NCBI GenBank assembly: GCA_021209875.1
Contig: JAGYVD010000008.1
Coordinates: forward strand, 1,611,501-1,675,500
Reading direction: 5' to 3'
Length of the DNA: 64,000 bases
From: Rosellinia necatrix
Lineage: Eukaryota > Ascomycota > Sordariomycetes > Xylariales > Xylariaceae
The notes beneath the pieces are model-generated. The model saw nothing but the letters and a program-made list of their open reading frames with translations. It made no database searches and was not told where the DNA came from. This document shows positions 57,124-64,000 of the stretch, one piece after another (the first letter of the stretch is position 1; each line of letters begins with the position of its first letter). A program made the translations under genes and the position numbers.

Positions 57124-58542
57124 TCACGCCTTCTGCAACTTCTGCTTCCAGCCGCCCTTCTCGAACAGCCAGATGGCCTCGGTGGCGAAGGCCCTGGCGC
57201 TGCGGTGGCCGCGGCCGCGGCCGGCCTCGCCGGCCCCGATCTCGTCGTAGAGGCTGCGGAGGACGGCGCCGTCCTCGACCTGGCGCCAGATGCCGACGGC
57301 GAGGGAGTCGTAGGCGGCGGTGCCGAAGGCGCCGGCGCCGAGGCGGTAGAGGAGGCGGCCGAGGGTCTGGTAGGCGAGGCAGCGCTGGCCGGGGACGGCG
57401 CTGCGGGCGAGGCGGGCGAGCTCGCGGACGGTGTAGCCGGCGGCCTCGGGGGCCTCGCCGTGGTGGTGGAGGCCGGCGGAGACGGGGAGGGCGCGGGAGA
57501 CGCGGGGCGGGAGGAGGGCGCCGCGGAAGTCGAAGCGCAGCGCCGACACGGGCAGGGAGCCCTGGCCCGGGTGGTAGGGGCTGTCGAGGTCCGCCGGCGA
57601 GCCCGGCGTCGGCAGCGGCGCCATCCACGCCAGCTTCGACGGGTCCGCTGGCAGCGACGGGAAGTACTTCGCGTGCAGGTTCTGCAGGAAGTCCGGGTCC
57701 GCCGGGTCCAGATCTGCCGGCTGCCGCGCGCGCGGCCAGTGCGCACCACCGCTTCCCCCGCCCTCGTCCTCGGCGGCGGAGGGTGGCTCGATTATGTACT
57801 CCGCGGGCGGTATGCTCGGCCCGCTGTCGTCGTCGGCGGCAGCGTCGTGTTTGGGGTTAGGGTTGGGGTTGGGGTTGGGCTGGGTGGCGCCTGGTGGTGG
57901 ATGATCGGGCTCGTCCGCTTCGCTGGGTATATGCGGTTGGGGTGGTATGCTGGTGGGAGTATCTGCGCTTGCGGTTCTTGGTTCTGCTACGCCCTTGTCT
58001 CGGCGGGTGTTCGATGTTGTGTCTATCGATGTATCTTCCGTACGCGCCTCGGGCACAGTGTCCGTCGGTGTCGCGTGAGTCGATGTGGTTTCTAATATTG
58101 GTTGCGGTTCATCCAATGGGATGGTAAAGGTATTGGCGTCTTGGTCTAGATTTGCACGCCTCAGGAGCATCTCAAGGGTCGATTGATCGAGGCCGCCGAA
58201 TAGCTCTTGCCGCGCTCTTTCGATCTCTTGCGGCGACATCGATGCGAGCATCTGATTATTCTCACGGCGTATACTTTCTTTCTCGTCGGCATGGAAGCCC
58301 CGGCCTGAGGGTGTTGTTCCTGAGCCGTGATCCGAAGGCCTCAGCGGCTGGCCGTTTGACGACAAGAATACCTCTGGCCCTTTATCGTCGGGTTGTATAC
58401 CATGCCGCTTCTGTTTGAAGGCCGAGAACTTGCTGCGCTTCCTGTGCTCGGGAAATCCCGAGCTGCCCGGTTTCATCTCGGGTGGCTTTGGTTCGGATAT
58501 TTCTTTCTCCTGGACGTCGAGAATAAAGGCCGATGAAGCCAT
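57124..58542 (-). CDS. RNA polymerase II-associated protein 1 (RPAP1/RBA50) homologue
   Basis: Helps assembly and nuclear import of RNA polymerase II. A single exon on the minus strand with 472 residues. The N-terminal RPAP1 motif is at about 93-132: NQMLASMSPQEIERARQELFG, followed by LDQSTLEMLLRRA. A disordered, Pro- and Thr-rich middle contains a PNPNPNPNPK repeat. The C-terminal RPAP1 motif is LRFDFRGALLPP, with HHHGEAPEAAGYTVRELARLARS and LAYQTLGRLLYRLG. FEKGGWKQKLQKA ends the protein. The length fits fungal RBA50-type proteins, which are much shorter than animal RPAP1. The 5' half has ordinary GC content. The 3' half (57124 to about 57790) is extremely GC-rich, with G or C in nearly every third position. 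Confidence 0.9.
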   Translation of the reverse strand: MASSAFILDVQEKEISEPKPPEMKPGSSGFPEHRKRSKFSAFKQKRHGIQPDDKGPEVFLSSNGQPLRPSDHGSGTTPSGRGFHADEKESIRRENNQMLASMSPQEIERARQELFGGLDQSTLEMLLRRANLDQDANTFTIPLDEPQPILETTSTHATPTDTVPEARTEDTSIDTTSNTRRDKGVAEPRTASADTPTSIPPQPHIPSEADEPDHPPPGATQPNPNPNPNPKHDAAADDDSGPSIPPAEYIIEPPSAAEDEGGGSGGAHWPRARQPADLDPADPDFLQNLHAKYFPSLPADPSKLAWMAPLPTPGSPADLDSPYHPGQGSLPVSALRFDFRGALLPPRVSRALPVSAGLHHHGEAPEAAGYTVRELARLARSAVPGQRCLAYQTLGRLLYRLGAGAFGTAAYDSLAVGIWRQVEDGAVLRSLYDEIGAGEAGRGRGHRSARAFATEAIWLFEKGGWKQKLQKA

Positions 58543-60000
58543 AATAAGTATCAGGCGAGCAGTTATTTTAGGGCCCTAGACGGCTTTTGTGCAGCTACCT
58601 GGTTGTCGGAATGCGTCAGTCAAGGGGATAGAGGGCAGAGTATGTATAAAAGGGTTGGAGATTTCGCGTTTGCGTTGACGGAATCCGGGACCAGCCACTA
58701 GACCCCTCCATTGTGGCTGGATAGGCCGTTTTATAAATGCACTGTGTGGGTATCTATGCACTATGCTTATTTAGGAAAAGCTGGCTGAACGCATGTCTGC
58801 GACCTAGGGACCCCACTCTTAGTATCTTGCAGAGCTTCCAAGCGCCATCATCGCTTAATAACCCAATCAAAGGGCCTCATAGAACGTTTCACAGGCGAAC
58901 CCTATCTGTTGGCTGAAACACAAGACCCCCCCCCCCAACTTCGGCAGGTTCCTATATCTTTTTGAGCGACCATAGTCCTAATTTTGGTTTCATAGGGTGG
59001 CGCATTCTCACATTTACAACTTTCTATCCCTATTATATCATCATACATGATACGATTGCACCCAAGCACATTTCAATACCGCTTGTTACCTCAACCAGAA
59101 ACGAATTCAAGCCAAATAACCACTTCTGTTATTAGGTATTATCAAGCTATGAAATTATAAAATACTTGTATGTTCAGTTTGCTAACGTGAGCTATAGGCA
59201 TTTCTGAGTAATTGTCTGCATTGCCTCATAAGCCATTTATTCCGTCAATTTTAGTCATGTAAGCCACATTATTAAATGAAGCCAGAGCATAGGCAGCCGA
59301 GATTGGCCTACCCGATGTAGTTCGTCCTACATTTATCATCTATCTTGTTTGACACGCCACACCCAGTTAGATGACACCCAGCTGCACATATCACATTTCC
59401 AGCCATGCACCCCAAACTACCTAGGTAGGTAGGCGCCTTACCTACCGCAGCCAAAGTATTTATCCCTTACTAATGTTTCCTTTTGCACTCTCAACCCTTG
59501 TTGCTTTACACGCGGTTATCTCGCGCCAAATCTGCGGCTAGGACATGTGGGGCGGCCCAAAACTCATCTGGCTGGAGTTTGGAAAATACGTACCGAAGAT
59601 AACCCCTGTCAATTATACCAAGGCATTTCCTTTCCTGGAGAGGCTCAAGGGCATCCTTGCCAAGCCGCTAAGATGCATGCATGCAAAATCAACAATCATC
59701 GGCCGGCTGACCCTTACTTTTTCCCCACAGATAGAAAGATCCCTGCCGACCAGCCATCCGCTGGTTGCGTATCTTCGGGCCAAATTGATGTCGATAGTAT
59801 ACAGCCGGTCCGTGCCATCGCTCCCCACGTCGATATAAATGAACCGCTCTTTCCCTATGCTTATAAAAATGGTATCTTTCTGGATAAGTCCAATTTCGTT
59901 CAGGTTTTCCAGAGGTAATTGGTGAAAGTCAATTTCCATCGACCCTGAGGGTGCTTTTGCTTTTTATAAGTGCCTGAGGCTGCTTAACCCCCGTGTAACT

Positions 60001-60125
60001 TACCTAAAGTTAAGTACCTTACTAACAAAATGAGCAGCATACCTATTTGTTACTTACCGACCTAGGCACCTAACTTAGGTGCATAAGTGTCTAACTATAT
60101 GTACCTACCTAAGATAGGTAGACCT
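60001..60125. repeat. Cluster of TACCTA/TAGGTA motifs
   Basis: The tetramer family occurs in both orientations within 125 bases (ACTTACC, CCTAGG, CTTAGGTG, CTACCTAAGATAGGTAG). Confidence 0.8.
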
Positions 60126-60765
60126 GGTTTATGTGCGTTAAATAGCGTTGCAGTAGGTACTGAGTTATCCATGGAGGTACAGCATTGAATTCAGGTGGCA
60201 CCCGTCCGACACACGGACCATGCCCCTATAATACCTGATGCCAAGGAAAGCGGACCATTTTTGGAAGCTTATTCCTTCCATCTTCAAAGAATTCTCACCG
60301 TACTAGTGTGGCAGCTTGACATCCGACACACTGCCGCAAGAGACATTCACTTCCGTAATTCCCTCGCCCGGCCCTAGTTCCTAGGCTCTCCTCGTCATTA
60401 TTACTGGGCTAGGCAGCTCTATAGTGCATCTGTGACCCCCAATGCCTACCAATGCCACCGAAACCTACCACTGATCAGCCCGTAGGTACTCTTGATCCAC
60501 ACACGCCCTCCATGGTCGTCCCTCATTGCCCACCCCTGCCCTAGCGGCACGATTGGGTGTTTCCCATCGCTAGTTATCTGATGATGCCTATGAACCGATC
60601 TTCAAACGCACCCTCCTTCCCGCAGGACCTGTTCTTCCTCCCACTATAACAGCCTGCCGGCGTCTTTCTATAGATGCCCAGGCTCGTATGTAATAATTCC
60701 CTTACGACCATGGTCATCCCCTTCCCCCGTTCCTTCCGTCTACCTACTCTCTATGTACCCCCCCC

Positions 60766-60801
60766 CTCTCTACTTCTCTACCTCTCTACCTCTCTACCTC
60801 T
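60766..60801. repeat. CTACCTCT tandem repeat
   Basis: About four 8-bp units in a pyrimidine-only stretch. Confidence 0.85.
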
Positions 60802-62082
60802 GCCTGGTAGTTCTCGTCCTCGTGCTGGCTACCTCTCGGGTCCCCGGTTCCCCTGCTGATACCTAAGTAGTTCTCACATTTCCCAATCAATCCTATTCAC
60901 ACCATGGTAGAGGCCCCCCCCAGCTTAGTCCCGATCTCTAATTCGGGTCTTTCCTAAACAATTAAAATTTCCCTCGCAACTCTGCCCGATGCTGAGAACA
61001 ACTCATGTTTCTAGTCAGCCCCGTTTTTCGTTGGAGAACTAATAATTGCCAATTCCCAATTCTCAAAAAACGTAGCCATCCCCATCCATCCCTCCCGCCC
61101 ATTCCTGCAAACCATCCCCTTCTTCTCTCTTTCCCAACCACTTTACCTCACCACCAACACCCCCAAACTACAAATTTTGCAACAAGTTCATCAAGAACCA
61201 TTGTTGCGCCGTCTCATTCCATTGATTTTCCTGCTGCATTTTGTGCACCGGATTTTTCTGCATCGGATCCAACGTCTTGCAGCATCCTAGGCGCCCGGCT
61301 TCACGGTCTCTCCACAGGCAGAGTGTCGGGGTCGAGGATTGAGCTGCGATCGTTGCGCTTTTCGTGAGGTTATTCCCATCCATCAGTCCAGCGTTGCAGC
61401 AGCACACGAACGCGCCGCCAAACGCCGACCGGTGAGTGCAGGTCACGTTACCTACCCACTTCGACTTGTACACAGTACCATCCCAGTGCGACAATCCAGG
61501 CAAGTCAGCTACCAAGCAAATCATTGGCACAGCCCAATCAGGAGACCGGTTTGTCGGCGAGCACGGAAATACCAGTCCGACTCCACCCAGCTGCATTTAT
61601 TTCCCGTACCACATTGCTGCACTCATTTGCCTGTACCTTGGCTGCTGCAATTGAGACCAGCGGTGGTCAGGTACCAAAGACCCCCGCTAGCTAGCAGGGC
61701 CCCATTCCCCCAACCATACTAGCAGCAAAGGGTGTGCCTTGACAAGTGACTTACCCCAAGCCCGCACGTGTCTTCAGCCACACATCCGGGACCGGGATCA
61801 CAATCGCGGTTCGGTTCGGTTAGTTGTACCAACCGGTTGCTCAAGTTGAAGTGATTCAGGGGTTTCGTGGTTTTGTGGTTCCGTCTGTTGAATGTTGATT
61901 GCCGGCGTCATAAATTGAGTCTTAAACTAGCCCCGTATTGTTTAATGCTAATCCGCATTGTCGCAACAACCAATATCGGGGTCTGATACCGCTCTACTCG
62001 TCTCGGTCAACCCGGTCAACCCCGTCAGCTCTTGATCAAGCACTGTCAGGTAACTGTACCACCACACCGGAGCTTCGCCGAC

Positions 62083-62706
62083 ATGGCCACAGCTTCTGGA
62101 AATCGTACTCGCGACAGCTCTTCTCCCGAATTGTCGGATCCGCCATCCATGCTTTCAGCACCGACATCGCCCACCGGCTTCGGACGGCCTAAGGCAAACG
62201 GGGGAGAACTAGATGAGATAGTCGTCGACCCGACCACCATAAGATATGATGTATCCGGCCAGCCTCTGCTGACCAAAGACGGTCTGCCTCGACGGAAACC
62301 CGGACCCAAGCCCGGGTCGAGAATCAAGCGGAACAGCGTCAACCCCGAGGAAGGGGGAGAGAAACCAAAGCGGACTCGCAAGCCGAAGGATCCTAATGCG
62401 CCTCCTACACAGCGGAGACGTAAGACTGCAGGAACCGTTGACGGCGAGATTGGTGATACTCCCTCAAAGGCGGCAAGTTCACCCGCCGGTCCCGGATCTG
62501 CGGGTCCAGCATCGCGCCAGACGAAAATCACCGAGATGACCACTACCACAGGCCGCTTGGAGCCAATCCCTCAGAGAGAACCAAAGCGAGAATCAATGCC
62601 AGGGTCTATGTCAAATATTCTAAATGCTGACCCCGAACCACCGTCATATCATAAGCAGCAGCAACAGCAGCAGCAGCAACAACAGCAGCAACAACAGCAA
62701 CAACAA

Positions 62707-62740
<34 letters not shown>

Positions 62741-64000
62741 CCCAACCACCACCGCGACCTAGCGTAACGCCTCGAGCCAGTGGTACTGCATATGATCCTA
62801 TTCGGTCTTCGAACTACGATCCGGTTCGGGAGACAATGGTCTCTCACAGTTACTCTAGCGCCATGGGATCTCCACGAGGCCCGAACAATGCGAACACAAT
62901 CAATCGCGCAAGTGCATCGCCTTCCATCGCGAGTCTAGTTGACCCCCCGGTACAAAAGATCATCTCCCCTGTACCCTCCCATGCCTCTTTCGCGCCCAAT
63001 CAGCACCAAAACCACTCGCAACCTCAATCACAATCTCGTCCACAACAAGACTCCAGTTCTGTACCCGCCTCCCCGAATCCCTTTAGGAAGGAGTTTGTGC
63101 CTCCGCCGGCCCCCAAACCGCCTACAGTAGAACCTAAAAAGTCTACTGCACCTTTATTGGCTCTAACTAGCTCGAAGATCGAGATTCGCCCAACATCTAT
63201 CACTACCATTGGTGCTGCTGGAGCAAAGCGAGCAGCCTCTAAGAACTATAGCGCAACCTCATCTTCGCCTCATATCAATCCTACTAAAGAGGCCCTGGAG
63301 CCACTACCAGGACGATCTATTCTTGATTTTGGTAGGGCAGAGCCCGGTTCAGAACTTGTCGTCCCATCTATCATTCTAAATATTCCTCTGAATGGTGAAA
63401 CAAACAAGTACATCAATTTTATGCGCATGGCTGAAGAGCAGTATGGCTGGGACGCTCTACATCCTCGACAAGCAGAGCATAAAGCGCGCAAGGCACGTAT
63501 CGCGGCAGCCTCCGCAGCCCTAGCACAGAATGACTCTAGCCGAGAAGGCGACGAGATGTCCGTGGATGAATCGGACAACGACGATTCAAATATCGAGATG
63601 GGTGGAACTAGTGGGCCAGACAAGGCTGTCGATGGCAAACCAGTTAAGAAGAAGAGGCATTTCAAGGAAGATGAATACGATAGGGATGATGATTTTGTCG
63701 ACGACTCGGAGCTCCTCTGGGAGGAGCAAGCGGCAGCTAGTCGTGATGGTTTCTTCGTATACTCTGGACCCCTAATACGCGAGGTCGAGAAACCTGAGGC
63801 AGCACGGTATGTCAACATAATCAGGGTGTATGAAGCCAAGCTAATCAAATATAGTGGCGATGGACTCCCCAAGCGAGGCCGTGGCTCACGTGGCGGGCGC
63901 GGTGGCGCTCGGGGAGCTGCTTCTAGTGCCGGGCGCGGCCGTGGAGGTGGTCCTGGCTCTCGAGGCGGTATTACGCGAAAACCTCGCATGACAAAGGCCG
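62083..64000 (+). CDS. HPC2: HIR histone-chaperone complex subunit Hpc2/ubinuclein homologue (3' end outside window)
   Basis: A subunit of the HIR complex, which deposits histones H3/H4 independently of replication and represses histone genes. The first visible ATG is 62083; exon 1 runs to 63806 and exon 2 from 63855 past the window end. The N-terminus has RRKPGPKPGSRIKR, an AT-hook-like motif, and KRTRKPKDP. A 28-glutamine tract lies at 62656-62739. The diagnostic Hpc2-related domain is near the end of exon 1: YDRDDDFVDDSELLWEEQAA, then SRDGFFVYSGPLI. It is preceded by INFMRMAEEQYGWDALHP. Exon 2 opens with an Arg-Gly-rich stretch (RGRGSRGGRGG), a common RNA- or DNA-binding flavour. The start could lie further upstream if the long leader hides an exon. 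Confidence 0.88.
62656..62739 (+). repeat. CAG/CAA repeat, 28 glutamine codons
   Basis: Pure Gln codons, CAG mixed with CAA, directly followed by a Pro-rich stretch inside the HPC2 gene. The CAA interruptions should lower slippage; the longest pure CAG run is nine, near its 3' end. Confidence 0.95.

Larger units (their letters stand above)
58543..62082. other. 3.5-kb gene-poor stretch
   Basis: No supported gene. ACCTAGGT motifs lie at 59418-59448 and 60001-60125, a C11 run at 58926-58936, and a CTACCTCT repeat at 60766-60801. A minus-strand frame at 59613-59939 (108 codons, with a TATAAAAAG just upstream) may be a gene fragment. From 60400 to 61200 the plus strand is C- and T-rich, with very few G, as is common in long 5' leaders of fungal chromatin genes. 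This suggests that transcription of the next gene starts well upstream. Confidence 0.5.

Overview
The window looks like chromosomal DNA of a filamentous ascomycete, probably a Sordariomycete. It carries intron-bearing genes with short introns (about 50-185 bp, GTAAGT/GTATGT-type donors, CTAAC/CTGAC-type branch sites). Core eukaryotic genes are present: POL2, DNA ligase I, VPS74, COX20, RPAP1 and HPC2. These are mixed with typical filamentous-fungal genes: Zn2Cys6 regulators, a GH45 cellulase, a berberine-bridge oxidase and a yeast-amino-acid-transporter-type permease. Intergenic spacers are AT-richer and full of microsatellites, poly-A/T tracts and the ACCTAGGT/TAGGTAGGT tetramer family. I saw no rRNA gene, convincing tRNA, CRISPR array or intact transposon. 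Lineage is inferred from gene content only.

Layout. 1-9.5 kb: 3' part of a membrane-anchored surface protein, a gene-poor spacer, an amino acid permease, and a secreted protein of the 'coagulation factor 5/8 type' annotation family. 9.5-16.3 kb: a Zn2Cys6 regulator, an epoxide-hydrolase-like alpha/beta hydrolase, and an unrecognised protein with an internal duplication. 16.3-32.7 kb: the housekeeping block, with DNA ligase I, aldose 1-epimerase, a nuclear-looking unknown, COX20 and the complete DNA polymerase epsilon catalytic subunit. COX20 and POL2 are divergent and share a 0.6 kb promoter region. 34.7-41.4 kb: an ankyrin-vWA protein, a bicovalent-FAD oxidase with a long tripeptide-repeat tail, and a short-chain dehydrogenase. 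42.5-52.7 kb: a small cysteine-containing secreted protein, a Zn2Cys6 regulator with a huge His/Gln/Asp tract, a GH45 endoglucanase, and a zinc alcohol dehydrogenase. 54.9-64 kb: VPS74/GOLPH3, RPAP1, a 3.5 kb gene-poor stretch, and the 5' part of HPC2, cut by the window end.

How the genes fit together. Ligase I and Pol epsilon both act in nuclear DNA replication and lie about 6 kb apart, but shared regulation is not shown. The secreted GH45, the small secreted protein and the surface protein suit a plant-associated or saprotrophic life style. The oxidase, short-chain dehydrogenase and alcohol dehydrogenase are accessory redox enzymes. No backbone synthase is present, so I do not call a metabolite cluster.

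All multi-exon models were built by hand from splice consensus, frame continuity and family alignment from memory. Exon limits are given in each entry. The most unusual items are the oxidase's repeat tail, the ankyrin-vWA fusion, the duplicated module in the unknown protein at 14-15.9 kb, the His/Asp tract in the second regulator, and sharp GC shifts inside several genes.
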